Shown here one piece after another: positions 44,801-53,137 of a DNA stretch of 63,557 nucleotides. The notes below the pieces were generated by a model. The model saw only the letters and a program-made list of their open reading frames with translations, was not told where the DNA came from and did not search any database. The position numbers and the translations under genes were made by a program. The first letter of the stretch is position 1. Each line of letters opens with the position of its first letter. This stretch comes from an uncultured Clostridia bacterium (GTDB taxonomy: Bacteria; Bacillota; Clostridia; Christensenellales; Aristaeellaceae): contig CAKUKP010000003.1 in assembly GCA_934663625.1 (NCBI GenBank), positions 1-63,557 of the forward strand. Direction: 5' to 3'.

Positions 44801-47800
44801 AATATCGATAACAACAATTCCGAACTGAAGTATGAAACGGGCTTGCAGACGCAGGTCAATCAGGCGAAGGTTTACATCGTAAGCGCGGCGGATGCCGGCA
44901 AGAGAATCGTGATGATGGCGACCTACAAGCCGACGGATGCTACGAACCAGAGCCTGAATCTGGTGCAGTGGGCGCTCACCGGCGATAACGCCGATCAGAT
45001 CGCTTCCATCGATGAATACGGCACCGTAACCTGGAAGGGCGGCTATGGCAAGGTACAGATCAACGGTACCTTCAATGGAACGACCCAGACGGACAATATG
45101 TTCTTTACGCCCGGAACCGCGGCGCTGCAGGCGGTTCTGAAGGATGGTGAAGCGGTGACTGATACGATCGTGGTCAAGCGCGGTCAGCCGGCAACGTTCA
45201 AGGCTTCCTGGACGGCCACGAACGATGCTTATACCCCCGAATATCAGTGGATGCGTCAGACGGGCAAGGCATCGCAGTTTGCGAAGGCCGAAGCGATCGG
45301 CGAAAAGAATCAGGATCTCGTGGTTACCGCGGAAGATCTGGTAAGCTGGGGCGTTGCGGACGGCGGCACGGTGGTGCTGCAGCTGCGCATGGCGGTGTAT
45401 CAGGGCGCAGATACCACTGCGATCCTGCCCAGAGCGGTCGAATGGAAGACCTTCAAGGTACAGTACGATGCGACCGTTGATGTAACGAGCGTAACGCTGG
45501 ACAAGACCGAGCTTTCCATGACCCTGGAAGATACCGATCAGCTGACGGCAACCGTACTGCCTGCGGACGCGGATCAGAGCATCCTGTGGACTTCCTCCAA
45601 TGAACAGGTTGCCGCCGTTTCCGAGGATGGCACCGTAACCGCAGTTGCGGAAGGCACGGCGACCATCACCGCAAAGAGCGCGGCGGATGAAACGAAGTTC
45701 GCAACCTGCGAAGTGACCGTAAAGAGCAACAAGGCGATCACGATTACGAGCAACTATGACAGCAGCTCTGCCAGCAACTTCCCGAAGGTTTATGGCCGCG
45801 ATGGTCTGGACATCAGGAACGTTGTAACGGTCACCACCGAACCGGCAGGCCTTGCATATGACCTGAAGGTCGATCTGAACGGCATTCTGAACAACACCAT
45901 CCGCGAAGCCATGCGCTATGATGCGGATACGTATATGCTGTCCATCCGGAATACGACCGGCATGCTCAGCAATATCCCCGTTGTGGCGACGCTGAAGGAT
46001 GATCCGAGCGTGACCGCAACTGAAATGATCAGCGTGAACTTCATCAAGGTGAAGGTCAACGGCCTGACGGTGGCGGATGAAAATGGAAATACCGAAGGTA
46101 CGTACAAGGTCGGCGATACGCTGATCCTGAAGGCCGTATACGATCCCGCGAATGCGACGATGCAGGATACCAGGTGGGAATCCAGGAATACATCTGTCGC
46201 GACCGTTGAAATGCTGACCGACCCGAACGGCGTAAGCACCGCAAGGGTAACGATCGTCGGCGAAGGCACGGCGGAAATCGGCGTATGGCCGGACAACAAT
46301 ACCTATTCCGAAGGCTATGCGATGCGTCAGACCTATCAGGTCAACGTACCCGTACAGCCGAAGGTCGAAGGTCTTACCGCGCTGCTGGGCTGCGATCAGA
46401 CCAGCATGAAGGTGGGCGACGAAGTTATCGTGAATCTGTATGTGGATTCCGACGATGCTGCGGAAACCTACAACGCCTTCCAGTTCGGCGTGAACTTCAC
46501 CGAAAATCTGACCTATGTGGGCTTTGATGGACTGAACACCGAAAGCGACTACAATTATGTGGACGCAGACGGAAATACCGTAACCGTATCCGGCTTCGGC
46601 AAGAGCAAGACCGTAAGCGGCGATACCGCGCTGGTCACGCTGCGCTTCAAGGCGAACGCGGCGGGCGAAGCGAAGGTAACGCTGCCCGAAAGCGCCGCCT
46701 TTGCCAACGGCAAGAGCGTTGCGGTAAGCGAAGATTTGCAGAACATCAAGGTGCTGAACAACGAAGTGATCCTGAATGTGAAGAAGACCTTCGCGATTCC
46801 GGTCACCGGCGGCACGGTGGACGGCGGCAACGATTCGATCCCCGCGACCGAGGGCGAATCCACCTTCTTCAAGCCCGATGCGCCCGACGATGGCAAGCGA
46901 ATCGACGAAGTGCGGATCAACGGCGAAAAGGCGGCCCCGAACGATGATGGTTCCTACACCATCCCGAATCCGACCGAGGATACGACCGTTGAAATCGTAA
47001 CCAGCACCGTGACCTACAAAGTAACCTTCTCCGGAAACGGCGCGACGGACGCGGACGGCGCGGGCACCGCGAGCCATGGAACGGACTATCGCTTCACGAT
47101 CAGAAAGGATGCGAATTACAATTACACCGTGAGTGCATCCGTCGGCGGAGCGGCGGTGACCGTGACCGGCGAATACGAAATCGCGGGCGAATACGTGACC
47201 GGCGATATCACGATCGTGATCAACAAGACCGAAAAGACGCCGGAGGAAAAGATGCGCACCGTAACCGCGTATCTGAACGATGGCGATGCGAAGGAAATGG
47301 AGAAGGTCGCGCACGATGCGCAGAGCTACGCCTTCACCAATCCCTATGCACAGACCGCGAAGCCCTATAAGGCGACCGTAAACGGAGCGGAAGCTGCGAT
47401 CACCGAAACCGACGGCGGCTGGACGATTGCCGGCCCGTTCGCAGGCGATGTGGCGATCTACTTCGGCGGCGTGTACAATGTAACCAGACCCACGGGCGTA
47501 ACCGGCGAAGATACCGCGCAGTATCAGGAGGATTACAACTTTACCGTAGGCGCGGATTACGCGAGCGGCAAGCCCACCGTAACCATCGGCGGCGTGGAAT
47601 ACGCGCTGGCGGACGGCACGGCGGATGACGACGGCAACGTGACCTACGTGATCTCCGGCGCGAGCATCACCGGCGATATCGTAATCACCCTGCCCGAAAC
47701 CGAAGCAACGGTGGAAGTCAACCTGTACTTCAAGGCGGAGGATGTAAGCGGCACGGCGTACAACGTATATCTGGTAACGGCAAAGCCCGGCACGGCGATG

Positions 47801-48154
47801 CCCGACGGCAGAGTATACGCCTACGACGGCACGGCGATGTTCTGGTCCGAGGAATACAAGGCGTTTGCGTATCTGGTATCCACCAACAGCGCGTTCACCG
47901 CGGAAGAAGCGACGAAGCACGTCGCGGCGGCGGATGGCGATAAGGCGCAGAAGACGATCGATTACGGCGGCGATGTTAATATGTCTGGCAAGACCGATCT
48001 GAACGATGCCCAGCTCACCTATGATCTGTACAATGCGACTTACCATGATTTCAGCGTGGTCAGCATGGAAAAGATGCTGCGCGCTGATGTAAGCCGCGAT
48101 AAGCAGATCGACGTTGCGGATGTTACCGCCATCGTGGCGATCGTTCGCAAATAA
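41879..48154 (+). CDS. Scaffoldin-like giant surface protein: two cohesin-like domains, Big_2 domains, C-terminal dockerin
   Basis: 2091 residues. Signal peptide 1-31. Cohesin-like domain 1 (about 32-170) has ALKPGDTFTV, NPGFAGVTWKLKYDNEAL and GDLCVLNFKVRENAAAGDY. A long beta-rich middle contains two nearly identical Big_2 domains (about 882-965 and 1200-1285). Cohesin-like domain 2 (about 1494-1637) has SMKVGDEVIVNLYV, YNAFQFGVNF and TALVTLRFKANAAGEAKV. Bacterial-repeat modules follow, then a dockerin (about 2025-2091; DVNMSGKTDLNDAQL, ADVSRDKQIDVADV). Cohesins plus a dockerin are the layout of an adaptor scaffoldin. It would hold the dockerin proteins encoded upstream and itself dock on the anchor downstream. 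Confidence 0.78.
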   Translation: MTTKTNRFASILLVLAMLLTAVLPSFAALAEGTAKVTFVSSAAEALKPGDTFTVTPKIEDNPGFAGVTWKLKYDNEALELVSIQKSRAYLFGGGTFIPNVEYGQNNLVYANGECEIENGDLCVLNFKVRENAAAGDYTVSVAKSDADFKFVALNSVNVPVNFTPCTVQVAGSESEYANAQIVYCKGTAGAYEYIPVGDTLYINNYAKQGDDREVIAEYKIAVVNKNEIVSEMSDDQWAVEGSVFKTAAHVASDPNGVFTVNATGKLEDAAGKLTATLPDGTALTTNVHVTKTPWKITPNGVEGISGDQYRSSLKAAYAYVGDTFKFTYQLQTATNGTVKGTNLQLRFSSANDKIASVAADGTITAVGKGSTKITVSAVGYNYGVPTEIALLNPIDVYVDPDYITNFVLADADGNVRTENIASAKGTVPQLTMNAGEEITLFVKGMPNLANAECSGTIASQKQFTVKTGKTALTATTNDDGSVTLKAGNVTEDTTATVTSPQYYRSKVDSSNLFAETFTLTVNIKAAPDYSKAYLAVRQGKGTADDPYTYQAIGDETVYLNAHGAVGGMSWTGAAGIFAMLGDEPIEGVTWALENKDNAQFDTLNENQYKPGVCVNARASGGKVGANALTATLPNGTQLTAKLEMVFLATKMPITGLDGADVFSARFTGSGDTRQDYYAGSVGSQFTVKYNLLYQSSIMKDADQLATNHVTYRSTNESVATVDENGVVTLVGAGEATINAVLGAKLALRDQELVSTPIHVQCGDYATDYNWYKNGEKLARDYDVSSSTPNTYIYTKTSVEEGKETEFAVKSLPEGTTVSIVEDSVASKDASTVEVTMKDATTLIIKGMKESAALTQVSVKLDRGTGTPSFASIYVTVEKAAVPAVESVTLDKRELSLNVEETDKLTATVLPADADQSILWTSSNEQAATVSEDGTVTAIAEGTATITAKSASDETKFATCEVTVTKVVPVTGISWNIDNNNSELKYETGLQTQVNQAKVYIVSAADAGKRIVMMATYKPTDATNQSLNLVQWALTGDNADQIASIDEYGTVTWKGGYGKVQINGTFNGTTQTDNMFFTPGTAALQAVLKDGEAVTDTIVVKRGQPATFKASWTATNDAYTPEYQWMRQTGKASQFAKAEAIGEKNQDLVVTAEDLVSWGVADGGTVVLQLRMAVYQGADTTAILPRAVEWKTFKVQYDATVDVTSVTLDKTELSMTLEDTDQLTATVLPADADQSILWTSSNEQVAAVSEDGTVTAVAEGTATITAKSAADETKFATCEVTVKSNKAITITSNYDSSSASNFPKVYGRDGLDIRNVVTVTTEPAGLAYDLKVDLNGILNNTIREAMRYDADTYMLSIRNTTGMLSNIPVVATLKDDPSVTATEMISVNFIKVKVNGLTVADENGNTEGTYKVGDTLILKAVYDPANATMQDTRWESRNTSVATVEMLTDPNGVSTARVTIVGEGTAEIGVWPDNNTYSEGYAMRQTYQVNVPVQPKVEGLTALLGCDQTSMKVGDEVIVNLYVDSDDAAETYNAFQFGVNFTENLTYVGFDGLNTESDYNYVDADGNTVTVSGFGKSKTVSGDTALVTLRFKANAAGEAKVTLPESAAFANGKSVAVSEDLQNIKVLNNEVILNVKKTFAIPVTGGTVDGGNDSIPATEGESTFFKPDAPDDGKRIDEVRINGEKAAPNDDGSYTIPNPTEDTTVEIVTSTVTYKVTFSGNGATDADGAGTASHGTDYRFTIRKDANYNYTVSASVGGAAVTVTGEYEIAGEYVTGDITIVINKTEKTPEEKMRTVTAYLNDGDAKEMEKVAHDAQSYAFTNPYAQTAKPYKATVNGAEAAITETDGGWTIAGPFAGDVAIYFGGVYNVTRPTGVTGEDTAQYQEDYNFTVGADYASGKPTVTIGGVEYALADGTADDDGNVTYVISGASITGDIVITLPETEATVEVNLYFKAEDVSGTAYNVYLVTAKPGTAMPDGRVYAYDGTAMFWSEEYKAFAYLVSTNSAFTAEEATKHVAAADGDKAQKTIDYGGDVNMSGKTDLNDAQLTYDLYNATYHDFSVVSMEKMLRADVSRDKQIDVADVTAIVAIVRK

Positions 48155-48187
48155 GCAAACCAACCAATCATCACAGGCGATCCGAGG

Positions 48188-48216
48188 CTCGCAGTCCCGT
48201 TTTTCGGGGCTGCGGG
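48188..48216 (+). other. Intercistronic hairpin before the anchor gene
   Basis: CGCAGTCCCG pairs with CGGGGCTGCG (one G-U) around a T-rich loop. There is no U-tract after it. It may reduce rather than stop read-through from the scaffoldin-like gene. Confidence 0.4.
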
Positions 48217-48241
48217 CTTGCGGACGCAAAGGGGAAAAGCA

Positions 48242-49330
48242 ATGAAGCGATTCATCACGGTATTTTTGCTGCTGGCGCTGCTGCTGTGCGCGCAGGCGGC
48301 GCAGGCTGCGAACCGCACGCGCAGCTATACATTTGATCTGAGCGTGAACGGCCAGCATGAGCTGCGCGTACAGAAGGGCGATATCATCACGGTTGTATTT
48401 ACGCTTCGGCGCACGGACAGTGCGGCCGATTATACCATGTACGCCATGCAGAATGAAATCCGATACGATGATGAATTCGTGCGGGTGATTGAAGACGCTT
48501 CCATCGTCAGCGCGGACGTTCGCACAAAGGATGTGCCGATGATCGACGGCATGCGCGAGTTCTATATGAACTATGTTTCATTTGCCGACGGCGTGCAATG
48601 GCGGGCGAACCAGCTGGTGGGCACATTCCAGATGGAAATTCTGGCGGAGTCCGGCGTCAGCAAGCTGACCAATGAAAACTACAAGGTTTCCGTGCGCGAC
48701 GGCAGCGACGTTTACGCCGCTACCGCCAACGATTTAACGCTGATCGTATCCGATGAATGCACCGTGACCTTTGAAACCAACGGCGGAACGCCGATCGATC
48801 CGGTAAATACGCTCTACGGCGAAAAGCTGGCGCGCCCCGATGATCCGGAAAAGACCGGATTCCACATCGAAGGCTGGTATCAGGATATCGATCTTACGCA
48901 GGAATGGAATTTCGAAGAAGATACCGTATCTTCCAATATGACCCTGTACGCCAAATGGGCGGAGGGCGAACCGGAGCGCAGCTTCTTCGGCGATGTATGG
49001 AAGTGGATTCAGGATGCGTTCAGATGGATTTCGCAGAATATCGGCGCATGGTGGCCGTGGATTCTGATCCTGCCCGCCGCGCTGCTGCTTCTGCTCATTC
49101 TGCTTCTGCTGTGCCGCGCGCGCCGCGTATACTTTGAAACCAACGGCGGAGCGCCCATCGATCCCATTCGGGTCAAAAAGAACGATACGCTGGATGATTT
49201 GCCCGTGCCGGTGCGCGGCTACAGTGTGTTCTGCGGCTGGTATAAGGATCAGGCGATGACCGATCCCTGGTACGCGGGCGTGGATAAGGTCAAGAAGCGC
49301 AAAACGACACTCTACGCGAAGTGGCTGTAA
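48242..49330 (+). CDS. Membrane anchor with cohesin-like domain and InlB-type repeats
   Basis: 362 residues. The signal peptide ends CAQAAQA. A cohesin-like domain (about 22-175) shows HELRVQKGDIITVVFTLRR, YAMQNEIRYDDEFVRVI and NQLVGTFQMEIL. An InlB/Flg_new repeat follows (VTFETNGGTPIDPV to MTLYAKW), then a membrane helix (PWILILPAALLLLLILLLLC). A second repeat of the same type comes after the helix (VYFETNGGAPIDPI to TTLYAKWL). It is the last gene of the operon and would hold the complex to the membrane. The second repeat should lie inside the cell, which is odd for this family. Confidence 0.8.
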   Translation: MKRFITVFLLLALLLCAQAAQAANRTRSYTFDLSVNGQHELRVQKGDIITVVFTLRRTDSAADYTMYAMQNEIRYDDEFVRVIEDASIVSADVRTKDVPMIDGMREFYMNYVSFADGVQWRANQLVGTFQMEILAESGVSKLTNENYKVSVRDGSDVYAATANDLTLIVSDECTVTFETNGGTPIDPVNTLYGEKLARPDDPEKTGFHIEGWYQDIDLTQEWNFEEDTVSSNMTLYAKWAEGEPERSFFGDVWKWIQDAFRWISQNIGAWWPWILILPAALLLLLILLLLCRARRVYFETNGGAPIDPIRVKKNDTLDDLPVPVRGYSVFCGWYKDQAMTDPWYAGVDKVKKRKTTLYAKWL

Positions 49331-49350
49331 AAAAGAGTAAACAACAAATA

Positions 49351-49382
49351 ACGGCTGTGCAGGAATGCTCCCGCACAGCCGT
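49351..49382. terminator. Bidirectional terminator between the anchor gene and rpe
   Basis: ACGGCTGTGC (49,351-49,360) pairs with GCACAGCCGT (49,373-49,382) in the convergent gap, with TTT and TTATTTG on the two exits. It closes the cobalamin-controlled operon. Confidence 0.75.
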
Positions 49383-49397
49383 TTCCGGTATCCGCGC

Positions 49398-50054
49398 TTA
49401 TTTCGCGGATGCTTTTTCGCGAATTTCGCGGATGAACGCGGATGCATCCGCCGCGCCGAACAGCGCGCTGCCCGCCACCAGGATTTCCGCGCCCGCCTGC
49501 ACGAGCGGCACGGCGGTTTGCGTGTTCACGCCGCCGTCCACTTCGATCACGGCGTGCGCCTGCGCCTCGGTCAGCATGCGCTTCGCATCGGCGACCTTCT
49601 GAATGCACGCGGGGATCAGCTTCTGTCCGCCGAAGCCGGGGTTTACCGTCATGATCAGCAGCAGATCCAGATCGTTGATTACGTATTTCAGACAGCTTAA
49701 ATCCGTGGCGGGATTCAGCGCCACGCCCGCCTTGCAGCCCGCGGCGTGAATCTGCTGAATGGCGCGGTGCAGGTGGTTCGTTGCTTCCGCGTGTACGGTG
49801 ATGATCGATGCGCCGCACGCGGCGAAGGAATCGATATATCGTTCGGGGTCCACGATCATCAGATGCGCGTCTACCGGAAGCGCGCCCTTCGCAGCGGCCT
49901 TCAGCACCGGCATCGCAAAGGACATATTCGGCACAAACTGGCCGTCCATCACATCGAAGTGCAGATAATCCGCGCCGGCGTCCGCCATGCGCTGGATATC
50001 CGCGCCCATATGCATAAAATCTGCGGAGAGCAGAGAAGGTGCGATCTTTACCAT
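49398..50054 (-). CDS. rpe: Ribulose-phosphate 3-epimerase
   Basis: 218 residues, the normal length. It interconverts ribulose-5-phosphate and xylulose-5-phosphate in the pentose phosphate pathway. IAPSLLSADF, HFDVMDGQFVPN (metal His and catalytic Asp), ITVHAEA, MTVNPGFGGQ and EVDGGVN (second Asp) are all present. GGGAGG lies before the ATG. It is monocistronic here. Confidence 0.97.
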   Translation of the reverse strand: MVKIAPSLLSADFMHMGADIQRMADAGADYLHFDVMDGQFVPNMSFAMPVLKAAAKGALPVDAHLMIVDPERYIDSFAACGASIITVHAEATNHLHRAIQQIHAAGCKAGVALNPATDLSCLKYVINDLDLLLIMTVNPGFGGQKLIPACIQKVADAKRMLTEAQAHAVIEVDGGVNTQTAVPLVQAGAEILVAGSALFGAADASAFIREIREKASAK

Positions 50055-50230
50055 AAACGTATCCTCCCAATATGTGCTTATTCGATTGTATCACTTTGCA
50101 CGGGTGTTGGCAAGCAAAATTCCGCGCGTTTTGCCGGATACACGCCGAAACTTTATGATTTTGCGAACTTTCTTTACTTCAATATGCTATGCTGAAGCGG
50201 GTAGTAAATTTGGAGAAGGGTGGAATTACC

Positions 50231-51304
50231 ATGGCGGGGTTCAAGGCATTTCTGAAGCGCAAGAATATCGTGTTTTCATTGAAACGGTATGGCATTGACG
50301 CGCTGGGCGCGATGGCGCAGGGATTATTCTGTTCGCTGCTGATCGGAACGATTATCAAAACGCTGGGCGCGCAGATCGGCGCGCCGTTCCTGGTGGATAT
50401 CGGTGCATATGCCATGGCGGTATCCGGCCCCGCGATGGCGGTGGCGATCGGCTATGCGCTGCAGGCGCCGCCGATGGTGCTGTTTTCGCTGGCGGCGGTC
50501 GGCTGGGCGGCAAACGCCGAGGGCGGCGCGGGCGGCCCGCTCGCCGTGCTGCTGATCGCGGTGGTCGCGGCGGAATTCGGCAAGGCGGTCAGCAAGGAAA
50601 CTAAGGTAGATCTGCTGGTAACGCCCGCGGTGACGATCATCGTCGGCGTGGCGCTGGCGAAGCTGATCGCGCCGCCGATTGGCAAGGCGGCTTCGGCGTT
50701 CGGCATTCTGATCGATCAGGCCACGAAGCTGCAGCCCTTCTGGATGGGCATCGTGGTATCCGTGCTGGTGGGCATCGCGCTCACGCTGCCGATTTCCTCC
50801 GCGGCGATCTGTTCGGTGCTTCAGCTTACCGGTCTGGCGGGCGGCGCGGCGGTCGCGGGCTGCTGCGCGCAGATGATCGGCTTTGCGGTGATGAGCTTCC
50901 GCGAAAACCGCTGGGGCGGTCTGGTGAGCCAGGGCATCGGCACATCGATGCTGCAAATGCCCAATATCGTGCGCAATCCCCGCATCTGGATCGCGCCCAT
51001 CGTAACATCGGCGATTACGGGCCCCATCGCCACATGCCTGTTCAAGCTGCAGATGAACGGCGCGCCCATCAATTCCGGCATGGGCACCTGCGGCCTGTGC
51101 GGTCAGATCGGCGTATGGACGGGCTGGGTTGCGCCCAGCGAGGAAGCCATCGCCAAGGGTGCGGCGGCGATTGTGCCGGGCGCGATGGACTGGATCGGGC
51201 TGATTTTGATCAGCTTCATCCTGCCCGCGGTGCTCTGCCCGCTGATCAATATGCTCTGCCGCCGTCTGGGCTGGGTCAAGGATGGCGATATGAAGCTTTC
51301 ATAA
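50231..51304 (+). CDS. PTS_EIIC_2-family membrane permease, orphan
   Basis: 357 residues with about nine or ten hydrophobic segments. The pattern GINSGMG-like (APINSGMGTCGLCGQIG) and the LPISSAAICSVLQLTGLAGG region fit the PTS_EIIC_2 family of PTS-like permeases. Such proteins often lack attached IIA/IIB domains, and none is encoded nearby. GAAGGGTGG precedes the ATG at 50,231; upstream in-frame ATGs lack a site. The substrate is unknown. The MATE gene follows after 31 nt. Confidence 0.82.
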   Translation: MAGFKAFLKRKNIVFSLKRYGIDALGAMAQGLFCSLLIGTIIKTLGAQIGAPFLVDIGAYAMAVSGPAMAVAIGYALQAPPMVLFSLAAVGWAANAEGGAGGPLAVLLIAVVAAEFGKAVSKETKVDLLVTPAVTIIVGVALAKLIAPPIGKAASAFGILIDQATKLQPFWMGIVVSVLVGIALTLPISSAAICSVLQLTGLAGGAAVAGCCAQMIGFAVMSFRENRWGGLVSQGIGTSMLQMPNIVRNPRIWIAPIVTSAITGPIATCLFKLQMNGAPINSGMGTCGLCGQIGVWTGWVAPSEEAIAKGAAAIVPGAMDWIGLILISFILPAVLCPLINMLCRRLGWVKDGDMKLS

Positions 51305-51335
51305 CCTTTATAATCGAAATACCGTGCGGGGTTCT

Positions 51336-52658
51336 ATGTTTACAAAACAGCAGATTCGAAAACTGATCATTCCATTGATGATCGAACAGGTGCTTACATC
51401 GCTGATGGGTGCGGCGGATACGCTGATGGTCAGCAACGCGGGCTCGGCGGCGATATCGGCGGTATCGCTGGTGGATTCGATCAACGTGCTGATGATCTAT
51501 GTGTTTACCGCGCTGGCGACCGGCGGCGCGATCGTCTGCGCGCAGTATCTGGGGCGCGGCGATGATTATGAAGCCACCGAAAACGCGCGCCAGATGCTCT
51601 TTACGGTGCTGGCGATATCCGTGCTGGTTTCCATCGTGTGCATCGCGCTGAACCGGCCGCTGCTGAGGTTGGTTTTCGGCACGGTTGAACGGGATGTAAT
51701 GGATGCGTCGATTACCTATTTCCTGATTACGGCGGCTTCCTATCCCTTCATCGCGCTGTATAACGCGGGCGCGGCGCTGTTCCGCGTGGAGGGCAATTCG
51801 CGCCTTTCGCTGATCGTATCCACGATCAGCAACGTGGTGAACATCGTTGGAAACGCGATATTGATTTTCGGCTTCCGAATGGGTGTTGCGGGCGCGGCCA
51901 TCGCCACGCTGTTTTCCAGAATCGTATCGGCGGCGGTGCTGGTGATCTGCCTTCGCCATCCGGGGCGCAGGATCGTGGTCGATCATTACGCGCGGATTCG
52001 TCCGGATTCGGCGCGCATTCGCCGCATACTGAAAATGGGCGTTCCGAACGGCGTGGAACAGGGCATGTTTCAGTTCGGCAAGCTGGCGATTCAATCCTCC
52101 GTTTCCATGATGGGCACGCTGGCGATCGCGGCGCAGGGGATGACTTCGGTGATGGAAGCGCTGCTGAGCCGCGCTTCCGAGGGCGTTGCGCTCGGTCTGA
52201 TGACCATTGTTGGGCAATGCCTCGGCGCGGGGCTCAAGGATGAAGCGCGCAAAAACGTCATCCGAATGAGCGGCTGGGCGGAAATTGCGATGCTGGTTTC
52301 CTGCGCGATCATGGCGGTTTCCGTGCGGCAGATTACCCGCATTGCGGGCATGGAGCCGGAGGCGGCGCAGCTTTGCTGCCAGCTGGTGTACATCATATGC
52401 ATCGTAAAACCCATCCTGTGGGTGCTTTCCTTTGTTCCCGTGTACGGAATGCGCGCGGCGGGCGATGTGCGCTATTCGATGGTGATTTCCAGCGCCAGCA
52501 TGTGGATATTCCGCGTGGCGATCGTAACCATCCTCGTGCGCGCCTTCCATATGGGGCCGCTGGCGGTATGGATCGGCATGTTCTCCGATTGGCTGGTGCG
52601 CGGCATTCTGTTCACCATTCGCTTCTACAGCGGAAAGTGGATGAAAAATGTAATCTGA
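51336..52658 (+). CDS. MATE-family efflux transporter
   Basis: 440 residues, about 12 membrane helices. The N-terminal IPLMIEQVLTSLMGAADTLM motif and the half-repeat beginning MGVPNGVEQGMFQFGKL are typical of the Na+ or H+-coupled MATE multidrug exporters of the NorM/DinF group. The GTG twelve nt upstream is a weaker start. It probably shares a transcript with the PTS-IIC-like gene. Confidence 0.93.
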   Translation: MFTKQQIRKLIIPLMIEQVLTSLMGAADTLMVSNAGSAAISAVSLVDSINVLMIYVFTALATGGAIVCAQYLGRGDDYEATENARQMLFTVLAISVLVSIVCIALNRPLLRLVFGTVERDVMDASITYFLITAASYPFIALYNAGAALFRVEGNSRLSLIVSTISNVVNIVGNAILIFGFRMGVAGAAIATLFSRIVSAAVLVICLRHPGRRIVVDHYARIRPDSARIRRILKMGVPNGVEQGMFQFGKLAIQSSVSMMGTLAIAAQGMTSVMEALLSRASEGVALGLMTIVGQCLGAGLKDEARKNVIRMSGWAEIAMLVSCAIMAVSVRQITRIAGMEPEAAQLCCQLVYIICIVKPILWVLSFVPVYGMRAAGDVRYSMVISSASMWIFRVAIVTILVRAFHMGPLAVWIGMFSDWLVRGILFTIRFYSGKWMKNVI

Positions 52659-52689
52659 TCAAACGATGCTGCGGGAAAGCACGTTCTTT

Positions 52690-53030
52690 GGTTCCACCTG
52701 ATGGGGGGAGCTGTTGGCGAAGCCAACTGAGGGAGAGAACCTGTTTCGCAGAACCAGAAAACCAGTGAAATTCGATATGTCCGTTATCTCTCCATCCGCC
52801 GACTGCGTCGGCACCTTCCTTTTAGCAGTCGCGCCTTTGCAATGTGTTGCAGGCGCGACCAGCCCGCGCGAATCCTTTGGATTCCAGCGCGAAGGCGGCA
52901 AACCTGTAAGGTTTGCCGGTCTGCCTAAAGGCAGACTGCCGACGGCTCAATCAAAGATTGAGACGCGGCACCGCTGCTGTCGGAGCTTTGTTTTGCAAAG
53001 CCTCCGGTGCGTATCATCAGAGGAAGGCAG
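52690..53030. repeat. Mosaic hairpin-rich intergenic repeat element
   Basis: This 340-nt stretch has no credible gene. It begins CCACCTGATGGGGGGAGCTG with GTTGGC/GCCAAC, continues as short hairpins (GCCGAC/GTCGGC, GTCGCGCC/GGCGCGAC, GAATCC/GGATTC, GGCAAACC/GGTTTGCC, GTCTGCC/GGCAGAC, CTCAATC/GATTGAG), and ends GTATCATCAGAGG. The ends are near-inverted repeats. Blocks are shared with 1-176. It looks like a non-autonomous repeat family. Confidence 0.65.
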
Positions 53031-53073
53031 GGGTTACGATTATGTTTTCCTGCTACGCCTAAGCAAGAAACAG

Positions 53074-53120
53074 AAACATCCCGAAGATCCGATATGCAGA
53101 TCTTCGGGATGTTTAATTTT
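53074..53120. terminator. Convergent terminator
   Basis: A 16-bp perfect stem (AAACATCCCGAAGATC / GATCTTCGGGATGTTT) around a 9-nt loop, followed by AATTTTTT. It serves the xylB operon from the other strand too. Confidence 0.85.
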
Positions 53121-53137
53121 TTAGAAAATCAATAAAA

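Noticed and set aside
41858..48358. A 2166-codon open frame antisense to the scaffoldin-like gene
   Set aside because: It is a mirror of strongly biased codon use on the plus strand. Its translation is rich in Arg, His and Ala, with no domain and no ribosome site. The plus strand has a signal peptide and recognisable domains.
30329..49330. Classical cellulosome
   Set aside because: No glycoside hydrolase, esterase or carbohydrate-binding module is recognisable, and the operon starts with a cobalamin riboswitch.
52714..53124. 136-codon open frame in the intergenic repeat
   Set aside because: It runs through the hairpin blocks and the terminator of the repeat element and has no ribosome site. 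Such frames are typical false genes in this repeat type.
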